64,000 bases of DNA, taken from assembly GCA_013416455.1 (NCBI GenBank), contig JACCES010000002.1, positions 248,001-312,000 on the forward strand, in the 5' to 3' direction. The notes beneath the pieces were generated by a model. It was given only the letters and a program-made list of their open reading frames with translations. It did not search any database and had not been told where the DNA came from. The stretch comes from Alcaligenaceae bacterium. GTDB taxonomy: Bacteria > Pseudomonadota > Gammaproteobacteria > Burkholderiales > Burkholderiaceae_B. The translations under genes and the position numbers were made by a program. Numbering within the stretch: position 1 is the first letter of the stretch; each line of letters opens with the position of its first letter. Shown piece after piece: positions 50,836 through 64,000 of this stretch.

Positions 50836-51565
50836 TCAGGCGTCCACGATCACGGCGTCGTGCCAGCCGCGCAGGGCGTTGGATATCCGCCTGGCGGGTG
50901 CGCGCAGGAAGTCGTCGCGATGGATGGGCCCGACTTCCACCAGCCCGGCGTCCAGCAGCGCCTGGCGCTGTACGCCGGGCAGCGCGCCGGATCCCAGCGG
51001 CGGCGTAAGCCATCCGCCGCCCGGCGTCCGCATGTAGAGATTGCTGCGGCTGCCTTCGCACATTTCGCCGTTTTCATTCCAGTACAGCACGTCGAAAACA
51101 TCGGGGTGGCCCGCCAGCCATTGCGCGGCATGTTCGTACCACGGACGGTGGGTGGTCTTGTGCAGCAGCCAGTTTTCCGCCCCGGCGGCGCGCGGGCCCC
51201 GCAGGACCACTTTCAGAGGGGTGTGCGGCGGCGCCAGGAGACCGGTTTCCAGGCTCAGGCCGCCGTCCGGCGCGAGCAGCAGGCGCAGCCGCCATGTCTG
51301 GCCGTCATCCAGCCCGGCAATGGTTTGCGCAAGCTGGCCGCGGATCGCGGTTTCGCCGGGCCAGGAACGGCCCAGCGCCGTACACGAACGATGCAAGCGT
51401 TCGAGATGCCCTTCGAGCAGCGGTACGTGGCGGCCGGGCTCGATACGCATGGTTTCGATCAGGCTGGGTGCCGTGGCGGGCTCGGGGGCGGGGTGAGCCG
51501 GGACCCGCCGGGCGCTGTCGCCGGCGGCCGCGCCGGGTGCGAGGAAGGCGCCCGGTTCTTGCGGT

Positions 51566-51579
<14 letters not shown>
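50836..51579 (-). CDS. Class IV aminotransferase / aminodeoxychorismate lyase (PabC-like)
   Basis: A 247-residue fold-type IV PLP enzyme. After a ~40-residue Ala/Pro-rich leader the conserved [20 protein letters not shown] begins. The Schiff-base lysine is in [14 protein letters not shown] and the cofactor site in [24 protein letters not shown] is the typical start of the lyase half of fused PabB-PabC proteins, so this looks like that half standing alone. It starts inside the uvrA 3' end (14-bp overlap), which implies translational coupling; no pabB is in the window. Confidence 0.85.
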
Positions 51580-57331
<5,752 letters not shown>

Positions 57332-57425
57332 GCTTCAATGATAATGGCGTTTTCGGATGCCGGCAGGCGTGGCCGGGTTGCCTGTGCGGTTGAACGCGGT
57401 TCTGAGCCCGGTCACAATTTTGGGT

Positions 57426-57462
57426 TAGAATAGTGGATTCGCCTGCCCATATCGGGCACAGG
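57426..57462 (+). promoter_or_regulatory. Possible -10 and leader hairpin of the 42-residue gene
   Basis: TAGAAT at 57426-57431 is a fair -10 without a good -35. The leader then contains TGCCC-ATATC-GGGCA (57444-57458), extended to CCTG...CAGG with one bulge, ending 32 bp before the start codon. Confidence 0.3.
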
Positions 57463-57494
57463 TCATCAAGGCAGCACAAATAGCGGAGAATCTC

Positions 57495-57623
57495 ATGGCA
57501 GAAATCAAACGTACGCGTCGTAACACCCTGGAGCGCCGTTGCCTTGGCAAGGCGTTCAAGCGCCTTTTCGTGCGCTCGCCCAAGGGCGTCTTCAAGATGC
57601 TCGAAAAAGTCAAGCGCGCTTGA
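57495..57623 (+). CDS. 42-residue basic small protein, unknown
   Basis: ATG 57495 follows GGAGAA with normal spacing and the frame runs to TGA 57621-57623. The product starts MAEIKRTRRNTLERRCLGKA and ends MLEKVKRA; about a third of its residues are Lys or Arg and it has a single Cys. It is amphipathic and likely binds nucleic acid or membrane, but I do not recognise a family. An intrinsic terminator lies about 85 bp downstream and a possible promoter/leader hairpin upstream, so it looks like a monocistronic gene. It is divergent from uvrA. It is too short for usual gene-length cut-offs. Confidence 0.65.
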   Translation: MAEIKRTRRNTLERRCLGKAFKRLFVRSPKGVFKMLEKVKRA

Positions 57624-57708
57624 AACCGATTCCTGCCGGGGCGGTGCCGGGTGGCCCCCGCATGGCCGGCGGCCGGCCCCGGTGTCGCGAATTGTAATTA
57701 AGGCAAGA

Positions 57709-57741
57709 AAACCGCAGATCACGCGTCTGCGGTTTTTTTTT
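57709..57741 (+). terminator. Strong intrinsic terminator after the 42-residue gene
   Basis: AAACCGCAGA and TCTGCGGTTT form a perfect 10-bp stem with a 7-nt loop (57719-57725), followed by a run of nine Ts (57733-57741). It is the clearest Rho-independent terminator in the window. The Ts run toward the glycosyltransferase gene, whose start is 54 bp downstream. Confidence 0.9.
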
Positions 57742-57795
57742 GCCCTATGATTCTTGACATCGGCCCCAGTATCGATACCCATACCCCAGCCCGTC

Positions 57796-58719
57796 ATGCT
57801 GCCTCGACCCTTGTTCACCGTCGTGACTCCCACGTACAACCGGGCCCATACTCTGGGCAGGGTGTATGAGTCGCTGTGTGAACAGGCCTGTAGGGATTTC
57901 GAATGGATCATCGTGGACGACGGTTCCACGGACAGCACGCGCGCTCGGGTGCTCGATTGGCAGCATGAGGCGCGTTTTCCCATTCACTACGTGTGGCAGA
58001 AGAACCAGCACAAGAAAACCGCTTTCAACCGGGGGGTGCGCAAGGCGGCCGGCGAACTGGTCGTTGCGCTGGACAGCGACGACAGCCTCGACCCCGGGGC
58101 GCTGGCGGCGATGGCGTCGGCCTGGTACGAGATCCCCGCGACCGAGCGCGGGCGCTACGTGGCCATCACCGGCCTGTGCGCGCGGCCCGACGGCAGCATC
58201 GTCGGCGACCGCTATCCGTGCGACATCTTCGATGCGTCGGTGCTGGACATGACATTCAAGTATCACGTGTCGGGCGAGAAATTCGGGTGCATGCGCACCG
58301 ACGTTCTGCTGAAGTTTCCCTTTCCCGAGGAAATCGCCGGCTTCGTTCCCGAAAGCCTGGTCTGGCGCGCCATCGCGCGCGCCGGCTACCTGACGCGTTT
58401 CGTCAACCAGGTCTTCCGCGTCTATTACGACAGCGATGATTCGCTGTCCCGCCAGAGCCGGGAAAGCCCGCAGCATGCCCTGGGCCTGTGGCTGCTGGCC
58501 CAGGATACCGTGGTGGAGTGTCTGCCGTGGTTCCGCTATCAGCCCAAGGCCTTCCTGATGGCCGCCGCCCGCTATACCCGGTTTTCGCTGCATCTGCGGG
58601 ATGCCAGCCTGCCGCTTCCGCGGGGCCGCAATCTGCGTGGCATGGCGTCGCGGCTGCTGGTGTATGCCATGTGGCCGGTGGGCGCGGCCCTTTATATGCG
58701 CGACAGGGTGCGGCTGTAG
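57796..58719 (+). CDS. Family 2 glycosyltransferase
   Basis: A 307-residue GT-A fold transferase. The nucleotide-sugar site is FTVVTPTYNRAHTLGRVYES and FEWIIVDDGSTDSTRARV; the metal-binding DxD-like site is VALDSDDSLDP. A later YYDSDDSLSRQSRE stretch is near the acceptor side. There are no membrane spans except a weakly hydrophobic tail (MWPVGAALYM). ATG 57796 has a poor Shine-Dalgarno; a TTG 42 bp upstream would extend it. The sugar and acceptor are unknown, and no other polysaccharide genes are adjacent. Confidence 0.85.
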   Translation: MLPRPLFTVVTPTYNRAHTLGRVYESLCEQACRDFEWIIVDDGSTDSTRARVLDWQHEARFPIHYVWQKNQHKKTAFNRGVRKAAGELVVALDSDDSLDPGALAAMASAWYEIPATERGRYVAITGLCARPDGSIVGDRYPCDIFDASVLDMTFKYHVSGEKFGCMRTDVLLKFPFPEEIAGFVPESLVWRAIARAGYLTRFVNQVFRVYYDSDDSLSRQSRESPQHALGLWLLAQDTVVECLPWFRYQPKAFLMAAARYTRFSLHLRDASLPLPRGRNLRGMASRLLVYAMWPVGAALYMRDRVRL

Positions 58720-58729
58720 CTTCCGTTGT

Positions 58730-59257
58730 TCAGTGCAGGCGATGCCGGGGCGGCGGCACGGCGTCGTCGAGCAGGCGGTTCATTGCCCGGGTCTCGTCGT
58801 CGTCGCTGGGTTCGTCATCATCGTCGTCGATATCCGCGGTGCTGAAACCTTCATCGCTCACATTGAAGGGCAGCAGATCGCGCATGTCGTTGCTGCTGGT
58901 GAATTCCTGGGTGAGCGGATCGACCTTCATGTAGCGGCCGGTGTCGTCATCGGACAACTGGATGATCCACAGGCATTCGCAGCTGTAGATATCGTCGCCG
59001 GCGCCCAGGCCGCCGCGATTGCCGGCGTAGCGCGCATCGGGGCCGCCCAGCTGGATCACCACGGTGGCCTCTTCGTCGATTTCATCGTCGATGTCCAGCG
59101 GAATGCCGAAGGCGACCCATTCCGCGCCTGTGTCCTCGGCATCCATGATTTCGGCCAGGACGGGCATGCCCATATAGGCACTCATGGCGTCGGCCGTGTG
59201 GCCGATGAGATCGATTTCGTTCTGGGTGAACACCAGCGGGGGTTCGGTTGCTGTCAT
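58730..59257 (-). CDS. Acidic hypothetical protein
   Basis: A 175-residue soluble protein (start ATG 59257, with GGAG about 9 bases upstream; an in-frame ATG at 59272 is also possible). It is rich in Asp/Glu throughout and includes a run of five Asp (ADIDDDDDEPSDDDE) near residue 150. A conserved-looking core covers IYSCECLWIIQLSDDDTGRY and VDPLTQEFTSSNDMRDLLPF. I do not recognise a family. It converges with the glycosyltransferase (10-bp gap) and is divergent from ettA. Confidence 0.75.
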   Translation of the reverse strand: MTATEPPLVFTQNEIDLIGHTADAMSAYMGMPVLAEIMDAEDTGAEWVAFGIPLDIDDEIDEEATVVIQLGGPDARYAGNRGGLGAGDDIYSCECLWIIQLSDDDTGRYMKVDPLTQEFTSSNDMRDLLPFNVSDEGFSTADIDDDDDEPSDDDETRAMNRLLDDAVPPPRHRLH

Positions 59258-59483
59258 GATTGGTGGCTCCATTCTGGCTATGCCCTATTCTAATGTGAAG
59301 AGCTCCGGCCTGTCGGTCGAAGCTGTTTCGCAACAATGCGGGCGCCGGCAGCGGCGCGTTGATATTGCGCCGCCTGGCTTGGTGCCCATGCGCCGCATGG
59401 CGCGGCCGGCGTGGCGCGCTTTATTTGCCGCCGCGGCCTACAATCGGGTATTCGTCTTCATTCCGACTTTTTCCTTTCTGTAT

Positions 59484-61157
59484 ATGGCTCAATACGTTTT
59501 CTCCATGAATCGTGTGGGCAAGATCGTGCCCCCCAAACGGCAGATCCTGCGCGACATTTCCCTCTCATTCTTCCCGGGCGCAAAGATCGGCGTGCTGGGC
59601 CTCAACGGCGCCGGCAAGTCCACGCTGCTGCGCATCATGGCTGGCATCGATCGTGAGATCGAAGGGGAAGCCATTCCCATGCCCGGCCTCAGGATCGGCT
59701 ATCTGCCCCAGGAGCCGGTGCTCGATCCCGGGCAGAACGTCCGCCAGGCGGTGGAAGAAGGGCTGGGCGATGTCTTCCAGGCCCGCAAGCGTCTGGACGA
59801 GGTCTATGCGGCCTACTCAGAACCCGACGCCGATTTCGACGCGCTCGCCACCGAACAGGCCGAGCTCGAGGCCGTGATCGCGGCGGCGGCTTCCAGCGGT
59901 TCCGACGATATCGAGCACCAGATGGAAATCGCCGCGGACGCGCTGCGGCTGCCGCCCTGGGATGCTTCCGTGGGCAAGCTGTCCGGGGGCGAGAAGCGCC
60001 GGGTGGCGCTGTGCCGCCTGCTGCTTTCCAAGCCCGAGATGCTGCTGCTCGACGAACCCACCAACCACCTGGACGCCGAAAGCGTTGAATGGCTGGAACA
60101 GTTCCTGGAGCGTTTCCCGGGCACCGTGGTGGCCGTCACACACGACCGCTACTTCCTGGACAATGTCTGCGAATGGATACTCGAACTGGACCGGGGCCAC
60201 GGCATTCCCTGGAAGGGCAACTACAGTTCCTGGCTCGAACAGAAGGAAAACCGCCTCAAGCAGGAAGAGGCCGCCGAATCGGCCCGCCAGCGCACCATCA
60301 AGAAGGAACTGGAATGGGTGCGCCAGAATCCCAAGGGCAGGCAGGCCAAGGCCAAGGCCCGCATGGCGCGCTTCGAGGAACTGGCTTCGCACGAATACCA
60401 GAAGCGCAACGAAACGCAGGAAATCTTCATTCCCGTCGCCGAGCGTCTGGGCAATGAAGTCATCGAATTCGAGAAAGTGCGCAAGGCCTTCGGCGACCGC
60501 CTGCTGATCGACGACCTCAGCTTCCGTGTGCCGGCGGGCGCCATCGTCGGCATCATCGGGCCCAACGGGGCGGGTAAATCCACGCTGTTCCGCATGATCG
60601 CCGGGCAGGAACAGCCCGATGGCGGAACGGTCAAGACCGGCCAGACGGTTCAGCTGGCCTATGTCGACCAGTCGCGCGAGTCGCTGCCCGACGATAAAAC
60701 CGTGTTCGAAGCCGTTTCCGATGGCTCCGACATCATCAATGTGGGGCGTTTCGAGATGTCCTCGCGGGCCTATCTGGGCCGCTTCAATTTCCGTGGCGGC
60801 GACCAGAACAAGGCTGTCGGCAAGCTCTCCGGCGGCGAGCGCGGCCGCCTGCATCTGGCCAAGACGCTGCTGACGGGCGGGAACGTCCTGCTGCTCGACG
60901 AACCGTCCAATGACCTTGACGTCGAGACCCTGCGCGCGCTGGAAGACGCTTTGCTGGAATTTGCCGGCACGGTGCTGGTCATCAGCCATGACCGCTGGTT
61001 CCTCGACCGCATCGCCACGCACATTCTGGCGTTCGAAGGGGATTCGCAGGTAGTATTCTTCGAAGGCAACTACCAGGAATACGAGGCCGACAAGAAACTG
61101 CGTCTCGGGGAAGACGCGGCCAAGCCGCGCCGGCTGCGCTACAAACCGCTGAAGTAG
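59484..61157 (+). CDS. ettA: Energy-dependent translational throttle protein EttA
   Basis: ABC-F protein that binds the ribosome E site and gates translation when ADP is high. From ATG 59484 it has 557 residues, close to E. coli EttA (555). Two ABC modules carry GLNGAGKSTLLR and GPNGAGKSTLFR as Walker A, and LSGGEKRRVALCRLL and LSGGERGRLHLAKTLL as signatures. The linker contains the conserved WLEQKENRLKQEEAAESARQ. The frame upstream of the ATG is unused. Confidence 0.95.
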   Translation: MAQYVFSMNRVGKIVPPKRQILRDISLSFFPGAKIGVLGLNGAGKSTLLRIMAGIDREIEGEAIPMPGLRIGYLPQEPVLDPGQNVRQAVEEGLGDVFQARKRLDEVYAAYSEPDADFDALATEQAELEAVIAAAASSGSDDIEHQMEIAADALRLPPWDASVGKLSGGEKRRVALCRLLLSKPEMLLLDEPTNHLDAESVEWLEQFLERFPGTVVAVTHDRYFLDNVCEWILELDRGHGIPWKGNYSSWLEQKENRLKQEEAAESARQRTIKKELEWVRQNPKGRQAKAKARMARFEELASHEYQKRNETQEIFIPVAERLGNEVIEFEKVRKAFGDRLLIDDLSFRVPAGAIVGIIGPNGAGKSTLFRMIAGQEQPDGGTVKTGQTVQLAYVDQSRESLPDDKTVFEAVSDGSDIINVGRFEMSSRAYLGRFNFRGGDQNKAVGKLSGGERGRLHLAKTLLTGGNVLLLDEPSNDLDVETLRALEDALLEFAGTVLVISHDRWFLDRIATHILAFEGDSQVVFFEGNYQEYEADKKLRLGEDAAKPRRLRYKPLK

Positions 61158-61231
61158 CCCGCCACCGCATTCATCGCGTTCAGGCCGGGTGTTCCGCAGG
61201 CGCGGACACCCGGCGCTCAAGGAGACCCGCC

Positions 61232-61834
61232 ATGCCTGCCCCGAGCATACTCGCCGCCCATGATTCGATGATCCTGCTGGTCGACATGCAGGCCGGTCTG
61301 CTGCCGGCCATCGATGATTCCGAAGCCCTGGTCGCCCGGGTCCATCGTCTGCTGTCCGCCGCCCGCCTGCTGCGGGTGCCGGTGGTGGCCACCGAGCATT
61401 GCGCCGACAAAATAGGCGCCACCGATCCGCGGCTGGCGCCGCTGGCCGACGAGGTCCTGCACAAGGTGCATTTCGACGCAACGCGGGAAACCGACATGCT
61501 GCGGCGGCTGCCCCGCGGCCGGCACCATGTCCTGGTGGTCGGCACGGAAGCCCATGTCTGTGTGCTGCAGACGGCTCTGGGCCTGGCGGCGGCGGGTCTG
61601 ACGCCGTGGCTGGTGGCCGACTGCATCGGTTCGCGCCGGCACGAAGACCTGGGCCTGGCATTGCAGCGCTGGCTGCAGACCGGCAACAACGTGCTCGGCA
61701 GCGAGATGGCCATGTTCGAATGGCTGGGTTCGGCCCGGCATCCGGCGTTTCGCGATGTCATCGCCCTGGTGAAGGCGAATGCCGATACAATTGTTTCTCA
61801 CGTTCACCACTCGTCTGTTTCAGAAAGCCAGTGA
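61232..61834 (+). CDS. Isochorismatase-family cysteine hydrolase
   Basis: A 200-residue protein with the complete triad of the family: Asp18 (MILLVDMQAGLLPAI), Lys78 (EVLHKVHFDA) and Cys110 (VVGTEAHVCVLQTALG). It resembles the YcaC/nicotinamidase-like branch. CAAGGAG lies just upstream of the ATG. The substrate is unknown. Confidence 0.88.
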   Translation: MPAPSILAAHDSMILLVDMQAGLLPAIDDSEALVARVHRLLSAARLLRVPVVATEHCADKIGATDPRLAPLADEVLHKVHFDATRETDMLRRLPRGRHHVLVVGTEAHVCVLQTALGLAAAGLTPWLVADCIGSRRHEDLGLALQRWLQTGNNVLGSEMAMFEWLGSARHPAFRDVIALVKANADTIVSHVHHSSVSESQ

Positions 61835-61889
61835 ACGTAAGTTCTGCGTTAAGGTGTGAATGTCGTTTTTAGCCACACGGAGCACGAAG

Positions 61890-62117
61890 ATGAAAACACT
61901 CAAGCTTGTTCGATTGGGCGCCGCCGCGGCGCTGGCTTTCACCCTTGCGGGCTGTTCAAGCTGGGACAGCATGAGCAGCCGTCAGAAGGCAACCGTGACG
62001 GGCGCCGGCGTCGGCGGTGTCGCCGGGGCCGCCATTACCGGCGGCGGCGTATTGGGCACGGTCGGCGGTGCGGCCATAGGGGGCGTCATCGGCGATCAGG
62101 TCGGCAAACGCCAGTGA
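61890..62117 (+). CDS. Glycine-zipper lipoprotein, OsmB-like
   Basis: A 75-residue precursor with a lipobox LAGC; the mature protein begins CSSWDSMSSRQKATVTGAG. The mature part has glycine-zipper repeats (GAGVGGVAGAAITGGGVLG, then GGAAIGGVIGDQVG), as in OsmB/SlyB-like envelope lipoproteins. The start ATG 61890 gives a typical basic signal peptide (KTLKLVRLG). A strong terminator lies 90 bp downstream. Lipoprotein maturation would use Lnt, encoded at the left end of the window. Confidence 0.85.
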   Translation: MKTLKLVRLGAAAALAFTLAGCSSWDSMSSRQKATVTGAGVGGVAGAAITGGGVLGTVGGAAIGGVIGDQVGKRQ

Positions 62118-62207
62118 GCCCGCATGATCGATAGGGCGAAGCTCTCGCCCCGGCCCTTGGCCGGCAACAAAAAATCAAGAGCAATAATACGGCGCAACGC
62201 GCACTCG

Positions 62208-62234
62208 ACCGGCTCCATGTGGGCCGGTTTTTTT
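62208..62234 (+). terminator. Intrinsic terminator after the lipoprotein gene
   Basis: ACCGGC (62208-62213) pairs with GCCGGT (62223-62228), 9-nt loop, followed by a run of seven Ts (62228-62234). It lies 101 bp before the dGTPase gene start and would close the lipoprotein transcript. Confidence 0.8.
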
Positions 62235-62334
62235 GCCGCAACGCCGCCCCAAGGCAAAAACCGAAAAGCGCCCCGGCCGCATGAATTATCATGGCGGGAG
62301 TCATCGACACCGCAGGGGAAGGAGCCATACCGCA

Positions 62335-63693
62335 GTGCTTACGCCAACGTTGAACGGGGACTGGCTGGCCCGGCGCGAAGACTGGCGGCCGCAGGCCGAG
62401 GATGCGCGCGAGGCGGGCGACATCGATTATGCGCGGGTGATCCATTCCGCGTCGTTTCGCCGCCTGCAGGGCAAGACCCAGATCCTGAACCTCGGGGACA
62501 GTGATTTCTACCGCACCCGCTTGACGCATTCCCTGGAGGTTGCGCAGATCGCCACCGGCCTGGTCAGGCATCTGGACAAGGCGAATGCGGAGCAACCGGC
62601 CGTCGCCGCGCTGCCCGATCGCAGCCTGATCCAGGCCATTGCCTGCGCGCATGATCTCGGCCATCCGCCCTTCGGCCATGGCGGCGAGGTTGCCTTGAAC
62701 TACTGCATGCGCGAGAACGGGGGGTTCGAGGGCAATGGCCAGACCTTGCGCCTGCTGTCACGGCTGGAGACCTTCTCCCGGTCGGCCGGCGCCAATCTGA
62801 CCCGGCGTACGCTGCTGGGGGTGCTGAAGTATCCGCTTGCCTATTCCCGGCTTCGCCATCCCGATCGGGTGCCCCGGCTGCGTGAAGGCTATTCCCGCCT
62901 CAGATCCATCGACGTGGATGCCTCTGCGCCGCCCAAGTGCCATCTCGACAGTGAGAGCGGGATCGTGGAATGGATATTGGCGCCCCTGTGCGGGCGGGAT
63001 ACCGAGGCCTTCCTCGCCTGGGAGCGGCGGCCGGACGGGCACGGCCGCACGCTGCACAAGTCGCTGGACTGCGGCATCATGGATGTGGCGGACGACATCG
63101 CCTACGGCGTGCACGATCTCGAGGACGCAATCGCCCTGCGGCTCGTGACGGCCGAACGGTTCCGCGACGGGGTCACGCGGGAACATTGCGCATCCTTTCT
63201 CGAAACGCTGCGCTTGAAGTACCCGGGGGAATCCACCGACCATTACGATGCCATGGTGCATGGCCTGTTCGGCGACGGCGGCGAGCGCAAGCGCTATATC
63301 AGCCGGCTGGTGCATCACTTTCTGACTGCGGCCCGGCTCGAAGAGAACGAAGCCTTTCGCCAACCCTTGCTGCGTTATCGCGCCACGCTCGACGAGCGTC
63401 CGCGCGCCTTCCTGAATGCCCTGAAAAAATTCATCATGGGCGAGGTGATCCGCAGCGCCAGCGTGCAGCAGCTCGAATTCAAGGGGCAGGGCATGGTGGT
63501 CTCGGTGTTCGAGGCCTTCCAGTCGGAACCCGGGCGCCTGCTTCCCGCCGAGGTGCTCGACCGGTTCCGGGCGTCGGGCGACGACTTGCGCGTCATCTGC
63601 GACTTCGTGGCCGGCATGACGGACGCCCATCTGCTGAAGACCTACGAACGCCTTTTTGCGCCCCGCATGGGTTCCATATTCGACCGTCTCTGA
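62335..63693 (+). CDS. dgt: dGTPase-like deoxynucleoside triphosphohydrolase
   Basis: HD-domain enzyme that hydrolyses dNTPs to deoxynucleoside and triphosphate, 452 residues from GTG 62335. The N-terminal HSASFRRLQGKTQIL, SDFYRTRLTHSLEVAQIATG and the metal site AHDLGHPPFGHGGE (His106, Asp107) are diagnostic, followed by ENGGFEGNGQTLRLL. AAGGAG is about 10 bases before the GTG; an ATG at 62281 would add 18 residues unlike the family. It converges with minE (75-bp gap). Confidence 0.9.
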   Translation: MLTPTLNGDWLARREDWRPQAEDAREAGDIDYARVIHSASFRRLQGKTQILNLGDSDFYRTRLTHSLEVAQIATGLVRHLDKANAEQPAVAALPDRSLIQAIACAHDLGHPPFGHGGEVALNYCMRENGGFEGNGQTLRLLSRLETFSRSAGANLTRRTLLGVLKYPLAYSRLRHPDRVPRLREGYSRLRSIDVDASAPPKCHLDSESGIVEWILAPLCGRDTEAFLAWERRPDGHGRTLHKSLDCGIMDVADDIAYGVHDLEDAIALRLVTAERFRDGVTREHCASFLETLRLKYPGESTDHYDAMVHGLFGDGGERKRYISRLVHHFLTAARLEENEAFRQPLLRYRATLDERPRAFLNALKKFIMGEVIRSASVQQLEFKGQGMVVSVFEAFQSEPGRLLPAEVLDRFRASGDDLRVICDFVAGMTDAHLLKTYERLFAPRMGSIFDRL

Positions 63694-63768
63694 GCGCGCA
63701 CTCGGAAGGCGCTGCCCGCGCCGCTTCGGCCGGCCCGCCGACCTGGCCGCGGCGGTCGCGCAAACGGT

Positions 63769-64000
63769 TTATTTTTCCGTGGAAGCGCCTTCCACCTGAG
63801 GCATTTCGATCTTCACTTCCAGGACTTCCAGCGAATCCTGGCGGTCGAGATTCACCTTGATGTCCTGTGGATTGATCTTGACGTAGCGCGAGATCACCTC
63901 TACCAGCTCCTTCTGCAGGCGGGGCAGGTAATCGGGTGTGACGCCGGTGCCGCGTTCGTTGATAAGAATGAGCTGAAGGCGGTCTTTCGCCACGCTTGCC
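63769..64000 (-). CDS. minE: Cell division topological specificity factor MinE, 5' end beyond window
   Basis: Activates MinD ATPase and drives pole-to-pole Min oscillation. About 77 residues of the C-terminus are present. Reading to the window edge gives ...[17 protein letters not shown], the normal MinE interior; the first residues (the membrane-targeting helix) lie past 64000. The GTG at 63993 is internal, not the start. The conserved topological-specificity part reads [20 protein letters not shown]. minD is expected just beyond the right edge. Confidence 0.93.
   Translation of the reverse strand, partial: ASVAKDRLQLILINERGTGVTPDYLPRLQKELVEVISRYVKINPQDIKVNLDRQDSLEVLEVKIEMPQVEGASTEK

Noticed and set aside
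57332-57494. LexA (SOS) box upstream of uvrA
   Set aside because: A CTGT half-site is followed by ACGC, not ACAG, at the required N8 spacing; no complete box was found.
63991-63993. GTG as the start of minE
   Set aside because: Upstream codons to the window edge continue the conserved MinE sequence (ASVAKDRLQ), so the GTG is internal Val.

Overview
The window is a dense, GC-rich stretch of bacterial chromosome carrying mostly housekeeping genes. Gene order (lnt-corC-ybeY-phoH-miaB, queA-tgt-yajC-secD-secF, tkt-gap-pgk...fba-purC-purE-purK) and protein character point to a betaproteobacterium of the order Burkholderiales, most likely Alcaligenaceae (Bordetella / Achromobacter / Castellaniella-like). 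The genus is inferred from remembered family features, not from a search. I saw no rRNA, tRNA, CRISPR array, prophage or transposase gene.

Layout. 1-5.5 kb (minus): the 3' part of lnt, then corC, ybeY, phoH and miaB. 5.7-11.2 kb (minus): secF, secD, yajC, tgt, queA. 11.4-16.6 kb (plus): dacB, upp, three small membrane/stress genes of the YqjD-YqjE-YqjK type, and an orphan chemoreceptor. 16.6-21.4 kb: ubiD (minus), a membrane lytic transglycosylase (plus), an aminotransferase (minus) and a degenerate FAD-linked oxidase (plus). 21.5-25.6 kb (plus): malic enzyme, patatin phospholipase and a barstar-like protein, overlapping head to tail. 25.6-38.1 kb: rsmE (minus), then a long plus-strand run of transketolase, gap, pgk, an aldehyde dehydrogenase, mog, fba, purC, purE, purK and sua5. 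38.1-43.6 kb: an alpha/beta hydrolase, a MaoC dehydratase, and glutaryl-CoA dehydrogenase plus a ThDP enzyme divergent from a LysR regulator. 43.9-51.6 kb: gamma-glutamyltransferase, purU, an LhgO-type oxidase, a 260-bp palindromic element, flavin reductase, pdxH, chaC, tcdA and a PabC-like lyase. 51.6-57.3 kb: a 1921-residue tandem UvrA. 57.5-64 kb: a 42-residue basic protein with its own terminator, a glycosyltransferase, an acidic hypothetical, ettA, an isochorismatase-family hydrolase, a glycine-zipper lipoprotein, a dGTPase-like protein and the 3' part of minE.

How they work together. Central carbon metabolism (tkt, gap, pgk, fba) runs directly into purine synthesis (purC, purE, purK). 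tRNA maturation is well represented: miaB, queA and tgt, sua5 making the t6A precursor and tcdA cyclising t6A. YajC-SecD-SecF drive protein export and Lnt matures lipoproteins. Glutathione breakdown appears twice (periplasmic ggt, cytosolic chaC).

The most unusual objects are (1) the inverted-repeat element at 47.70-47.96 kb, with 20-bp perfect termini, two nested dyads and a 79-codon frame whose Shine-Dalgarno lies inside one terminus; (2) the double-length UvrA with four ATPase modules; (3) the uncharacterised 42-residue basic protein; and (4) three dyads between the LysR gene and the ThDP enzyme. None is proven to be a new system; each can be tested with searches named in the findings.
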